The translations under genes were made by a program, and so were the position numbers. Shown here piece by piece: positions 1-8,337 of a stretch of 40,863 nt of DNA; position 1 is the stretch's first letter, and each line of letters starts with the position of its first letter. Under the pieces are notes generated by a model, which saw nothing but the letters and a program-made list of their open reading frames with translations, searched no databases and was not told the origin of the DNA. Where the stretch lies: assembly GCA_022340665.1 (NCBI GenBank), contig JAJDNM010000009.1, positions 1 through 40,863 of the forward strand, in the 5' to 3' direction. This DNA is from Acidobacteriota bacterium (GTDB lineage Bacteria; Acidobacteriota; Thermoanaerobaculia; Thermoanaerobaculales; Sulfomarinibacteraceae).

Positions 1-1347
1 TTGACGCAGCAGTGGTTTGACCCGTTTCAGGTACTCGGCCACGTGCCCCTCCCACGAGAAGTGCCGATCCGTATTGCGGATGCCGGCGCGCGACCGTCGA
101 TTCCACTCGGCCCGATCCGACAACGACTTGAACAGAGCCTCGGCAAGCGCATCTGCGTCGAGCGGATCGATCAGAACCCCGTTGCTACAAATGCGGACGA
201 TCTCTTGTGGGCCACCATCATTGGTGGCCACGATCGGCAGTCCACTGGCCGCAGCTTCAATCAAGGTCAGACCGAACGGCTCGGTCAGGGCAGGATTGAC
301 GAAGACTCCGCGACGGGCAGCGGCCAGGCGGTAGATCTCGGCCACGTCATCCGAGGAGTGCTGCTTTGGATACGCCACCGATCCGTAGAGATCGTAGCGG
401 TCTATGAGGTTCAGCATCTGCTGAAGGACCTTGCGCTGCCCCTTCGGCAACCCGTCGACGTCGTTTCGGGTGCCGATGAGCAACACCAGATTGGCGATCT
501 TCCTGAGGTTTTCACTCTGGCCGAAGGCGCGAATCAGGGTTTCGAGGTTCTTGCGTTCGTCGGGTCGTTGCACGGCCAGGATCATCGGCTTCTTCGGCCT
601 GTCTAAAAAGCGATCGACCACCTGTGCGACCTCGAAGCGTTCGCCCCTTTTCGGCGGTCGGAAGCGGCCGAGGTCAACCCCCGGTGGAATCACGACCATC
701 CGATTGCGGGCATCGACCTTGTACATGCTGTACTGCTCATCTATTTCCTGGAGGGTGCTCGCGACGATCAGATCGGTCAGGCCAAGGACCCGTTCTTCCG
801 CCTCGATCCGGCGACTCATGTGGTACCGCTCCTCGATGACCTCTTCCGAAATGCCCTTCTCGAGTAACCTTTGCATTTTGACCCGGCCGAGCGAGTGGCC
901 TGTGTGCACCAGAGGCGCGGTCACCAACCGTGCCAGCCTCGCCCCCGCGTCGCCGGCATCCGCGTAATGGCTGTGAATCACGTCGGGTACGCGTCCGATT
1001 TCACGAAAATGGACCAGGGCGTTGTCAACGAATTGTGGCAGGTACGGCCACAGGTGCTCCTTGTAGAGGTAGCGGTGCGGTCCGAAGGGAATGCGAACGA
1101 TCCACGCGCTGTCGGCGATCTGTTCGAGATGTTCGCCGTACTCGTAGGCGACGTTGGTCGACAGGATCTGACGGGTCAACAGCTCGACGCGCGCTACCTC
1201 GGGGTGTTCGGAAAGCGCCCGCGCAAGGTCGAGAACGTACAGAATCTGGCCCCCCGTGTCGGCGTCCCTGCCGAGCTCTGGCTCCTCGCCCCGTATAAGC
1301 CCGTGGAGGCTGATCAGCGCGATGTAGAGGCCGCGACTCTCATTCAT
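1..1347 (-). CDS. sps: Sucrose-phosphate synthase (GT4 glycosyltransferase), 3' end cut by window
   Basis: Transfers glucose from a nucleotide sugar to fructose-6-phosphate to give sucrose-6-phosphate in the cytoplasm; sucrose is a common compatible solute. The 449 visible codons begin ATG at 1347 and stay open to base 1. The N-terminus carries SLHGLIRGEEPELGRDADTGGQ-like residues, the glycine-rich sugar-nucleotide loop of sucrose-phosphate and sucrose synthases, followed by a DVIHSHYADAGD segment. The C-terminal half shows the GT-B donor site (VNPALTEPFGLTLIEAAASG, then TNDGGPQEI). Any C-terminal HAD phosphatase domain lies outside the window. Only 3 bp separate it from the upstream fructokinase stop, so the two are co-translated. 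A sucrose synthase assignment is less likely but cannot be excluded without the C-terminus. Confidence 0.9.
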   Translation of the reverse strand, partial: MNESRGLYIALISLHGLIRGEEPELGRDADTGGQILYVLDLARALSEHPEVARVELLTRQILSTNVAYEYGEHLEQIADSAWIVRIPFGPHRYLYKEHLWPYLPQFVDNALVHFREIGRVPDVIHSHYADAGDAGARLARLVTAPLVHTGHSLGRVKMQRLLEKGISEEVIEERYHMSRRIEAEERVLGLTDLIVASTLQEIDEQYSMYKVDARNRMVVIPPGVDLGRFRPPKRGERFEVAQVVDRFLDRPKKPMILAVQRPDERKNLETLIRAFGQSENLRKIANLVLLIGTRNDVDGLPKGQRKVLQQMLNLIDRYDLYGSVAYPKQHSSDDVAEIYRLAAARRGVFVNPALTEPFGLTLIEAAASGLPIVATNDGGPQEIVRICSNGVLIDPLDADALAEALFKSLSDRAEWNRRSRAGIRNTDRHFSWEGHVAEYLKRVKPLLRQ

Positions 1348-1350
1348 CTG

Positions 1351-2238
1351 TTACCACCATCCCCGGCTGCCAAACCTGGAGTAAAAGTCCCGGTCGTTGA
1401 CGGTTGCACCCGGAACCGTACACATCGCCGCAGCGAACTCGAGGGACCGCGCCAGGCTCACCTCCGTCGGCCATCCCATGGTGAGACCCAGGATGAACAC
1501 CGCACTGAAGGCATCGCCCGCGCCGACCGTATCGACAACCTCGATGTCCGACCATGCGGCCGCTTCGATAACCCCGTCGCGATCGACGACGTCCGCGCCT
1601 TTTTTGCCTCTGGTCACAATCACGGTGTCGAGCCCGTGTTTGGATCGAAATGCTTCGGCGCTCGCCGAATCCAGGGCTCCGGCGAGCAACCCGAGCTCCG
1701 CTTCGTTGAGCTTGACCCATCTCGCCCGGCTTACCGACGCCAGGACGTCGACGCGGTTCCACCAGGGGTCTCGCAAGTTGACGTCGACGAAAACTGGTGC
1801 ACTGCAGGTTGTTTCCAGCTCGACGAGCGCTGAACGCGCAGTCTCTGCTCGCAACACCAAGCTTCCGTGGTACGTCAAGGACAACGGCTCCCCGGCCACG
1901 AGCTCCCTCGCCCGGTCGCGATCGATTTGATCGTAGGCCTGGTCGGGAAGAATATGAAATATCGGCTCGCCGTCCGCGAGCTCGACCTGCACCGTTCCGG
2001 TGGGTCGGGCCTGGTCGCGCTGCACGCCGGACGTGTCCATTCCCCAGGACTCCATTGCAGCCACGACCTCGTCGCCCGGCGGATCTATCCCAACCCTCGT
2101 GACCATCAACGGTTGCAACCCGAAAGCCTGGAGGTGCCAAGATACGTTGAAGGGCGCACCGCCGAGCATACGTTCGCCGTCGGGCAAGACGTCGAACAGG
2201 ACCTCACCGACTATCAGTGGTCGCCCCTCCTCGCTCAC
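1351..2238 (-). CDS. Fructokinase, PfkB/ribokinase family
   Basis: Phosphorylates fructose to fructose-6-phosphate, the acceptor used by the sucrose-phosphate synthase encoded immediately downstream. The 295-residue product has the PfkB N-terminal GEVLFDVLPDG and GGAPFNVSWHLQAFG motifs (residues 11-40) and the C-terminal DTVGAGDAF motif with catalytic Asp about residue 242. Length is normal for the family. The start is GTG at 2238 with GGAG about 7 nt upstream; no better in-frame start exists. Pairing of a fructokinase with sps is known in sucrose clusters of halotolerant bacteria, where the kinase salvages fructose from sucrose turnover. Substrate is inferred from the neighbour; other PfkB sugars are possible. 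Confidence 0.88.
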   Translation of the reverse strand: MSEEGRPLIVGEVLFDVLPDGERMLGGAPFNVSWHLQAFGLQPLMVTRVGIDPPGDEVVAAMESWGMDTSGVQRDQARPTGTVQVELADGEPIFHILPDQAYDQIDRDRARELVAGEPLSLTYHGSLVLRAETARSALVELETTCSAPVFVDVNLRDPWWNRVDVLASVSRARWVKLNEAELGLLAGALDSASAEAFRSKHGLDTVIVTRGKKGADVVDRDGVIEAAAWSDIEVVDTVGAGDAFSAVFILGLTMGWPTEVSLARSLEFAAAMCTVPGATVNDRDFYSRFGSRGWW

Positions 2239-2349
2239 CCGTCACTCCGACTTGAAATTCCGTCTCGGATTTGTTGACACGCCATCTCCACATACTGTAC
2301 GACGGAATCCGCACACGATCACGTCCGGTGGCGAGTCATTCTTGGTGGG

Positions 2350-3240
2350 CTAGCGCTGCCGGGATGGCTCCAGCGTCTTGCACCACACGTGCATGTCTTC
2401 GAACTGACCGGAAATGTGGCAGTTGTTAACCAGAGTCCCGGTCATCGTATATCCGCGGTTATAAAACACACGATTCATGCCAAAGGACCGCGCTCGGGCT
2501 ATCGTGTAGAGGTTCGGGTTCGAGCACACGGCCATATCTTCCTCGAGCGCCGCCAGGATGTGCTGGGCGAGTCCCAGCCCGCGCTGGCTCGGCAGAGTCG
2601 CGAAATCGGTCATTTCCGCGTTGTGGTGCCGGCGGCAGGTCTCCGCGGAAGCCGCCGCGACCACAACGCCCTCGGTGTCGCGGACGATACGGTAGACGAC
2701 GTGCGAGTCCATGGTTGATAACAGGTACTCCGGGTCGGTGATCGGAAAAGGATAGCTGTCGAACACGGTTCCGTAGAGCGACGCGAGCTCCTCGAGATCC
2801 GACGCCGTCGCGACGGCCATGCGGTAGCCGTCCGGCAGGTCCGGTACCGAAGCGTCTGGTGGTCGAGAACCGATCGTTTCCAGAATCTCGTCCTGCTCGG
2901 ACTCAAACGGCCGCTCCATGCGGTCATCATTCAGATAGAGCGACATCACGACCGCCGGCTGCCCGGAAAAGTAACCGGTGATCGTAGCTTCGAAGACCAT
3001 CCCAGCATCTTCAAGAGCTTTGCGATCGAAGACTGGCGCCTTCAGAAAAATCTTTCCGTAGCCTCGGTTGCGCGCCTCGGCCACCAGACCCCGAATCATT
3101 GCGCGCGGTTCTCGAGCCTCGTAGTCCAAAATCTGGATACGTCGGTTGAAATCGCTTACGACCATCTGAACCGTGAAGTCGCTGGCCTTGATGCGGTGTT
3201 CGACGCCCATTTCTGACGTGGACTGCGTTCCGACTCCCAT
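2350..3240 (-). CDS. ablB: Beta-lysine N6-acetyltransferase (GNAT)
   Basis: Acetylates beta-lysine on its epsilon amino group to make the osmolyte N-epsilon-acetyl-beta-lysine. The 296-residue protein has a C-terminal GNAT fold (about residues 140-290) with acetyl-CoA binding residues near LPSQRGLGLAQHIL, followed by the AblB-typical IARARSFGMNRVFYNRGY and GTLVNNCHISGQFEDMHVW segments. Its ATG overlaps the ablA stop by one base (TGATG), so translation is coupled and the two enzymes act in sequence. The ablA-ablB pair is established for this osmolyte in methanogens and several bacteria. No other acceptor is suggested by context. Confidence 0.93.
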   Translation of the reverse strand: MGVGTQSTSEMGVEHRIKASDFTVQMVVSDFNRRIQILDYEAREPRAMIRGLVAEARNRGYGKIFLKAPVFDRKALEDAGMVFEATITGYFSGQPAVVMSLYLNDDRMERPFESEQDEILETIGSRPPDASVPDLPDGYRMAVATASDLEELASLYGTVFDSYPFPITDPEYLLSTMDSHVVYRIVRDTEGVVVAAASAETCRRHHNAEMTDFATLPSQRGLGLAQHILAALEEDMAVCSNPNLYTIARARSFGMNRVFYNRGYTMTGTLVNNCHISGQFEDMHVWCKTLEPSRQR

Positions 3241-4586
3241 CAGGCGCTCTTCCCAGATGACACATCGTCATCTTCGGAATCGGCGTTGGCCGTCGTCTCG
3301 GTGGGGATCAGGGCGATGTTCGCGGGATCGTCATCAAACAGACCCGCCACGCCACCGTTCTCCGAACCATCGGACACCACCTCGCGGCAGTACGAACAAG
3401 GCCGGCCCTCGGTGCACATGCCGGTGTACTCCCCGGGCTCCTCGTAAGCGACGATGCGCCCCTCGAAGTTGCGCAGCACGAACTTGTGCTCATGCTGGGT
3501 TACCACATAGTTGGGGTTCACCGGGATCTTGCCGCCACCGCCGGGCGCATCAACCACGAAGGCTGGCACCGCCAAACCGGAAATGTGGCCACGCAGGTGT
3601 TCCATGATCTCTATGCCCTTGGCAACTGTGGTTCGGAAATGCTTCAGCCCTTCCGCCAGATCACACTGGTAAATGTAATAGGGACGCACCCGGTTGGCGG
3701 TGAGCTTGTGCATGAGCTTTCGCATCAGCGCCCAGCAGTCGTTGACACCGGCTAGGAGAACGGTCTGATTACCGAGGGGAATCCCGGCATCCGCCATTCG
3801 TGCGAGAGCGGCCTCGGACTCCTCGGTGAACTCCTTGGGATGATTGAAATGGGTGTTGACGAAGACCGGGTGGTATTTGCGCAAGGTCTCGACGAGACTC
3901 TGAGTGATTCGTTGGGGCATCGTCACCGGCAGACGGGAACCAAAGCGGATAATCTCCACCGACGGCACCTCGCTGCGCAGCCGGCGCAGGATGTTCTCGA
4001 TCCGTTCATCCGATAGCAGAAACGGATCGCCGCCGGAAAGTAGTACGTCGCGCACCTCGCGGTGTGTCTTGAGATACTCGATCCCCGCATCGAGGTCTTC
4101 ATCAGTCACGCCAGCCAGGGGCTTTCCGACTTTCCGCTTGCGGGTACAGTGTCGGCACAGCATGGCGCACTCGTGCATGATCACCCACAGCACGCGATCC
4201 GGATAACGATGCGTCATCCCCGGAGCAACCGCATCGCCCTCCTCGTTGAGGGGGTCCTTGATGTCGAAATCGCCCAGAGTCAGCTCACCGTCGCCGGGGA
4301 CAGACTGCAGGCGAATCGGACACTCCGGGTCATCCGCGTCGATCAACGATGCGTAATAGGGTGGGATCGCGAACCGGAAGCGGTCGAGCGCGCGTTCAAT
4401 CGTGCGCTGCTCCCGCGGCGTGATCGAAATGACCCGCGCCAGCTCCTCGGGCGACGTGATCCGATTTCGCATCTGCCAGTGCCAATCCTGCCAGGTGTTG
4501 AGAGGAAGATCTCGCCAAACCGACCGCATCTTGTGTTCCGGCTGCACGTCTCTCTCGGCCCGATGCTGGACAGAAAGTGAGTTCAT
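3240..4586 (-). CDS. ablA: Lysine 2,3-aminomutase (radical SAM, PLP)
   Basis: Converts L-lysine to L-beta-lysine, the first step of N-epsilon-acetyl-beta-lysine synthesis. The 448-residue protein has the radical-SAM cluster motif CxxxCxxC (Cys140, Cys144, Cys147), the PLP-binding PGGGGK motif (Lys353), acidic residues matching the lysine-binding aspartates (Asp309 in YQCDLAEGLKHF and Asp346 just before PGGGGK), and a C-terminal cysteine cluster (Cys391, Cys397, Cys400) matching the zinc site of clostridial LAM. Length is typical. The start at 4586 has only a weak AAAGG upstream; Met20 is an alternative. Coupling to ablB argues for the osmolyte route rather than lysine fermentation. Confidence 0.95.
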   Translation of the reverse strand: MNSLSVQHRAERDVQPEHKMRSVWRDLPLNTWQDWHWQMRNRITSPEELARVISITPREQRTIERALDRFRFAIPPYYASLIDADDPECPIRLQSVPGDGELTLGDFDIKDPLNEEGDAVAPGMTHRYPDRVLWVIMHECAMLCRHCTRKRKVGKPLAGVTDEDLDAGIEYLKTHREVRDVLLSGGDPFLLSDERIENILRRLRSEVPSVEIIRFGSRLPVTMPQRITQSLVETLRKYHPVFVNTHFNHPKEFTEESEAALARMADAGIPLGNQTVLLAGVNDCWALMRKLMHKLTANRVRPYYIYQCDLAEGLKHFRTTVAKGIEIMEHLRGHISGLAVPAFVVDAPGGGGKIPVNPNYVVTQHEHKFVLRNFEGRIVAYEEPGEYTGMCTEGRPCSYCREVVSDGSENGGVAGLFDDDPANIALIPTETTANADSEDDDVSSGKSA

Positions 4587-4702
4587 TGTTGATGGCCTTT
4601 CAGCTCGGACGATGAGGAATTCAGGCCCGCCGACCTGTTACCAGGCTCGGGCAAGGTGCGAGTTTGGGGAAAAATTCCCTCGAAATTTCCATCGTGTACT
4701 AA

Positions 4703-4731
4703 AGTTTACCATAGAAAATAACTCAAGACAA
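4703..4731 (-). promoter_or_regulatory. Predicted sigma-70 promoter of ablAB
   Basis: On the minus strand TTGTCT (4731-4726) and TAAACT (4708-4703) are separated by exactly 17 nt in an AT-rich stretch unusual for this region. It lies between marR and ablA and would give a leader of roughly 110 nt before ablA. It suggests ablAB can be transcribed apart from marR, with the MarR protein a natural candidate regulator. No convincing palindromic operator was found here. Confidence 0.5.
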
Positions 4732-4772
4732 CTCGTTTTTGAGCCGTGTTGCTGGGCTGGCAGTACAGGGAT

Positions 4773-5345
4773 TCAGTCTTCGCGATCTGGTACCGGAGCG
4801 GTTGTCAGATAAGCTTCGGTTTCTTCTGGAGTCGCATCGAGCGGACCGGTTGTGAGAATTGGCCCGGCCTCCACGTCTGCCGCCTCCATGAGCGCTACGA
4901 TTCTTTGCAACGAGGAAAGAATCTGCGTCTGCTGCCAATCCGGAAGCTGTCGAAAACCGCCGGTGAAATGCTCCTGCAGTAAAGGTGGAGCGTCGGCCAA
5001 AACCCTTTCCGCCTCCGATGTAGGCGAAACCATGACCTTGCGCCGATCGTGTATGTCACGTTCTCTAATTATCATAGACTTCCGTTCGAGACGGTCGAGT
5101 ATTCCAGTGACCGTCGCCTGGCTCAGATTCACCGCCCTCGCGAGTTCGCTCACGCTGCGCGGCGCTCGGGCCACCAGCTCCTTGAGAACCACGAGCTGCG
5201 GGCCGGTGAGACCGTACCGCTGCACCAGGGAGCGGGAGTGGATATCGATCGCACGAATGATTCTCCGCAGCGCCGCCATCACCTCAGAGGTGACCGGCAA
5301 CTCGGTGCTGTTTCCATCGCCAGAAAGGTCTCGAGGAGACGACAC
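4773..5345 (-). CDS. MarR-family transcriptional regulator
   Basis: A 190-residue winged-helix regulator. The DNA-binding core spans about residues 45-115: YGLTGPQLVVLKELV, then ELARAVNLSQATVTGILDRLE as recognition helix, then the wing ERDIHDRRKVMVSPT. The protein is longer than most MarR members, with a tail that reads AGPILTTGPL. The start is GTG at 5345 with GGAG about 7 nt upstream. It directly precedes ablAB and is divergent from infC. MarR-type EctR proteins control ectoine operons in halotolerant methylotrophs; by analogy this one may control beta-lysine synthesis. That role is inference from position; the ligand or signal is not visible. Confidence 0.85.
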   Translation of the reverse strand: MSSPRDLSGDGNSTELPVTSEVMAALRRIIRAIDIHSRSLVQRYGLTGPQLVVLKELVARAPRSVSELARAVNLSQATVTGILDRLERKSMIIRERDIHDRRKVMVSPTSEAERVLADAPPLLQEHFTGGFRQLPDWQQTQILSSLQRIVALMEAADVEAGPILTTGPLDATPEETEAYLTTAPVPDRED

Positions 5346-5414
5346 TCGTTTCTCCGGAAGTGATTCTAACCGAGCGCGACATCACGCTTCAAATAAATCG
5401 GGTCTGCGAAAGGA

Positions 5415-5443
5415 TTGACGTCATCCTGAGAGTTAGATAGTTT
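5415..5443 (+). promoter_or_regulatory. infC: Predicted promoter of infC
   Basis: TTGACG (5415-5420) and TAGTTT (5438-5443) with 17-nt spacing in the 204-bp gap between the divergent marR and infC genes. It would give a leader of about 100 nt in front of the unusual infC start, enough for a folded control region, although no clear hairpin was identified. Confidence 0.45.
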
Positions 5444-5537
5444 GAACACGATGTATCTTTTTGGGGTCTGATTCGGATTGTGACGCCGACTGGGTCCTTC
5501 GGCCCGACTCTGGATCGCCTGCAACTCGTGTAGAAAT

Positions 5538-5552
5538 GGAGGTTTCTTTATC
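5538..5552 (+). promoter_or_regulatory. infC: Shine-Dalgarno and AUC start codon of infC
   Basis: A perfect GGAGGT (5538-5543) is followed after 6 nt by ATC (5550-5552) in the infC frame. The frame opens after a TGA at 5481-5483 and contains no ATG, GTG or TTG before the conserved IF-3 N-terminal sequence, so ATC is the only well-placed start. IF-3 discriminates against non-canonical starts, and AUU or AUC starts on infC are the known basis of its autoregulation. Confidence 0.85.
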
Positions 5553-6101
5553 AGAGGTCGAAAGAGGTTATTTAGAGAGCCACCCCCGGACGCGGAACAT
5601 CGCGTCAACGAAAGAATTCGTTTCACACCAGTCCGGGTCGTCGATGCCGATGGCGAGCAGATCGGCGTTGTCGAAACCGACGAAGCCAGAAGAATTGCGA
5701 GCGAGCGGCGCCTCGATTTGGTCGAAATCGCGCCCAACGCCCGTCCTCCAGTGTGCAAGATCATGGACTACGGCAAGTTCATCTTCGAGCGGGACAAAAA
5801 GGCCAAAGAGTCCAAACGCCGCCAGCATCGAATCGAGACCAAGGAGGTCAAGTTCCGACCCAACATAGGGGACCATGATTTTGAAACGAAGCTTCGTCGA
5901 GCCAAGAGTTTTCTGAATTCCGGCTACCACGTCAAGCTCACCATCATGTTCCGCATGCGAGAGCTCCGTCGCCCCGAAAATGGTTACGATCTGTTGCACA
6001 GAGCCGTCGGAGAATTGGCCGAGGTCGCAGCCATCGAGAGTCCCCCTCCGAAAAAGCTCAATGGTCGAGACCTTTCGATGGTCCTCCGCCCGGTCGGTTG
6101 A
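5550..6101 (+). CDS. infC: Translation initiation factor IF-3 (AUC start)
   Basis: Binds the 30S subunit, prevents subunit re-association and proofreads start codons. The 183-residue product has the N-terminal domain (HRVNERIRF, VVDADGEQIGVV, RRLDLVEIAPNARPPVCKIM) and the C-terminal domain (KEVKFRPNIGDHDFETKLRRA, VKLTIMFR, then NGRDLSMVLRP). Starting at the internal TTG at 5718 would lose most of the N-terminal domain, so the ATC at 5550 is preferred. One deviation is Met where FRGRE is usual (FRMRE). The usual partners rpmI and rplT are not downstream; a symporter gene starts 18 bp later instead. The rest of the protein looks canonical, so it is probably functional; whether it is the only IF-3 in the genome is unknown. 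Confidence 0.93.
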   Translation: MRGRKRLFREPPPDAEHRVNERIRFTPVRVVDADGEQIGVVETDEARRIASERRLDLVEIAPNARPPVCKIMDYGKFIFERDKKAKESKRRQHRIETKEVKFRPNIGDHDFETKLRRAKSFLNSGYHVKLTIMFRMRELRRPENGYDLLHRAVGELAEVAAIESPPPKKLNGRDLSMVLRPVG

Positions 6102-6119
6102 TCCGAGTTCCCCCATCTC

Positions 6120-7520
6120 ATGCAGCTACTGGATTACCTGATTTTGGCCTTCTACTTCGCGGGAATGCTTGCAGTCGGCGTGTACTTCAACCGCCGGCAG
6201 ACCGGTCTGGACGAGTATTTCGTTGGTGGTCGCCAGATGAGCGCCCGTCATATCGGGCTCTCGGTAGTTGCCACCGATGTCGGCGGCGGTTTCTCGATTG
6301 GCCTTGGGGGGCTCGGATTCGTCATGGGTTTGTCCGCATCATGGTTGCTATTCACCGGGTTGATTGGCGCCTGGCTTGCCGCCGTCTTTCTCGTACCACG
6401 GGTCAAGGCCCTGGGTGACACTCACGTTCACCGCTCGTTTCCGGATTTTCTCGCCCACCGCTTCGGCGAACCGACCCGCCTCGTGGCCGCCGTCGTGTCC
6501 GCGGTCGGATACGCCGGATTCACCGGTTCTCAGCTCCTCGCCGGCGGCAAGCTCGCCTCGACCGCATTCGATTTCGATCTCACGACAGCAGTGTTGGTCA
6601 TGTCGGTGGTCATCGTTGCCTACACCGCCCTAGGTGGTCTGCAGGCCGTCGTCTACACAGACACCATGCAATGGGGAATACTTTTCGTCGGCCTCATCGG
6701 TCTCGGAATTCCTCTCGGCTTCCGAGCAGTCGGCGGTGTCCAGGGGCTCACGGAATCCCTGCCGCCCCAGTACTTTTCGCTCGGAAATGTCAGCGGTGTC
6801 GAGTTCATCACCTGGATGGTGACAATCGTTCCCATCTGGTTCGTGGCGATGACCCTGTACCAGCGCATCCACGCCTCGCGCGACGTCGCCACGGCGCGCC
6901 GAGCATGGTTCATGGCGGGTCTTCTCGAGTGGCCCGCGATGGCCTTTATGGGCGCGACCCTTGGAATGTTCGCCCGCGTTCTGTTCCCAGCCGCGGAGCC
7001 AGAGATGGGATTACCACTCCTTGTTCGCGACGTGCTCCCGACCGGTGCCACCGGACTGGTTCTCGCCGCCTATCTCGCGGCCATCATGTCGACCGCTGAC
7101 TCCTGTCTGCTGGCGAGTGTCGGCAACATCATCGATGACATCCTCGGCCACGCCGTCGCGCCGGCCACCACCGAGCGCTCGCTGTTGGTCCTTTCACGCG
7201 TTCTGACCGTGATTGTAGGTATCGGATCCGTGTCCTTCGCCCTCTATGTTCCACGGGTGATCGATTCGATTCTCCTCGCCTATTCGTTCATGGTCGCGGG
7301 TCTCTTCTTCCCGACGCTTGCGGCCCTGTTCTGGAGGCGCGCCAGCGGTATCGCAGCCTTCTGGAGCATCGTTGCCGGCGGAGGCACAACTGTCGTTCTC
7401 ACCGTTTTCAAAATGTCGACCACACTCGACCCCGTCTTTTATGGGCTCTCCGTTTCGGGCGCCATCCTCGTCTTGATGACCATGTGGTTCCCCAGCGGAC
7501 GGGCAACTGTCGACGGTTGA
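6120..7520 (+). CDS. Sodium:solute symporter (SSS family)
   Basis: A 466-residue inner-membrane carrier with about 13 hydrophobic segments and the SSS N-terminal signature: a short first helix, then RRQTGLDEYFVGGRQMSARHIGLSVVATDVGGG. The GGLQAVVYTDTMQWGILFVG segment and the late AAIMSTADSCLLASVGNIIDDI segment are the standard family motifs that line the sodium site. It takes up a solute with sodium ions; the substrate cannot be told from sequence. The ATG is 18 bp after infC without a clear ribosome binding site, suggesting translation from the infC message. The next gene starts 14 bp after its stop. Confidence 0.9.
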   Translation: MQLLDYLILAFYFAGMLAVGVYFNRRQTGLDEYFVGGRQMSARHIGLSVVATDVGGGFSIGLGGLGFVMGLSASWLLFTGLIGAWLAAVFLVPRVKALGDTHVHRSFPDFLAHRFGEPTRLVAAVVSAVGYAGFTGSQLLAGGKLASTAFDFDLTTAVLVMSVVIVAYTALGGLQAVVYTDTMQWGILFVGLIGLGIPLGFRAVGGVQGLTESLPPQYFSLGNVSGVEFITWMVTIVPIWFVAMTLYQRIHASRDVATARRAWFMAGLLEWPAMAFMGATLGMFARVLFPAAEPEMGLPLLVRDVLPTGATGLVLAAYLAAIMSTADSCLLASVGNIIDDILGHAVAPATTERSLLVLSRVLTVIVGIGSVSFALYVPRVIDSILLAYSFMVAGLFFPTLAALFWRRASGIAAFWSIVAGGGTTVVLTVFKMSTTLDPVFYGLSVSGAILVLMTMWFPSGRATVDG

Positions 7521-7534
7521 CGCCGGAACTCTCA

Positions 7535-8290
7535 ATGAACCCTGATCGACACTCTACTCCGACGAGGAATTCTCTCGGCAATCACCTCACCAGACGATCC
7601 GGCACCGACCGGAAAACATCCTGCCTCTCCGCTTTGGCCAGTCTCGCACGCCATACCTCACGAGATACCGTACTGATTGCGTCCGCGAGCACCGGCTCCG
7701 TTCGTCGCGCGAAGCCGACCGCGGGTCATCTGACCAGCACGGATATTGACGGGCTCTCCAGAGTCGTTCAACCCCTCGGGGCTCGAGACCTCGATCTCGT
7801 ACTCCACGGATCGGCGGGGGGATTTATTGCGGCTGCGGAGCTCATCTCCCTCTTGCGCGGACGCTACGATTCGATACGCGCACTGGTCCCGGATACCGCA
7901 CTGGCCGTTCTTTCGTTGATCGCTTTCGCCTGCGACACCGTGATCATGCCCGAGACAGCAGTGTTGGGCGTCAGCGATGATCCACACCAACCAAGAATCA
8001 CATCGGCTCAAGCCGCGACTTGGTTGGTTCGGAATTGCGTACAGACAGACCTTTCCAAACGGATCGAGTTTGCGGCAACGACCTTCGGCGAGGAAGAGGG
8101 ATCTCGGGCTCCGATGACCGCGGCCCACGCCCACGAGCTGGGTTTCCAGGTTCACCTGGTCGGCGACCGGAGTGGGATCGGTGCGGACCTTGCGGCACTG
8201 GGTCCACCGATTGAAGAATCCTTCCGCACCGCCACGCTGGTCAAGTTGATCGAAAACCATCGCGGAACCTTCTACTCCGTCGCAAGCTGA
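7535..8290 (+). CDS. SDH/ClpP-fold protein lacking the family serine
   Basis: A 251-residue protein that resembles the serine dehydrogenase proteinase (SDH, ClpP/crotonase fold) family from about residue 84 to 150: DLDLVLHGSAGG, AAELISLLRGRYDSIRALVPDTAL, then ACDTVIMPETAVLG. In active members the segment after VP reads roughly AMSAGT with the nucleophilic serine; here it reads ALAVLS, so that serine is Ala124. The usual LGPIDPQ motif is also lost (LGVSDDP). It is probably catalytically dead or strongly diverged. I chose ATG at 7535 over an upstream in-frame start at 7484 that would overlap the symporter. It may form a transcription unit with the symporter. Function unknown. Confidence 0.7.
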   Translation: MNPDRHSTPTRNSLGNHLTRRSGTDRKTSCLSALASLARHTSRDTVLIASASTGSVRRAKPTAGHLTSTDIDGLSRVVQPLGARDLDLVLHGSAGGFIAAAELISLLRGRYDSIRALVPDTALAVLSLIAFACDTVIMPETAVLGVSDDPHQPRITSAQAATWLVRNCVQTDLSKRIEFAATTFGEEEGSRAPMTAAHAHELGFQVHLVGDRSGIGADLAALGPPIEESFRTATLVKLIENHRGTFYSVAS

Positions 8291-8337
8291 CGGCTTGGAA
8301 AATCTGTCCGGGCGAACTGACACACCGCGTCCAGAGC

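Noticed and set aside
1-1833. Long plus-strand frames (1-606, 431-967, 871-1833)
   Set aside because: They are antisense to the sucrose-phosphate synthase and fructokinase genes, whose minus-strand products have clear family motifs; the plus-strand products have none.
2274-2279. Perfect TTGACA on the plus strand
   Set aside because: No acceptable -10 follows and no plus-strand gene lies downstream.
2257-2308. 8-bp inverted repeat ATTCCGTC / GACGGAAT upstream of fructokinase
   Set aside because: Short arms with a 36-nt gap; such a pair can arise by chance in a gap of this size and no promoter is nearby.
5366-6116. Minus-strand frames at 5366-5764 and 5568-6116
   Set aside because: Antisense to infC; no family resemblance.
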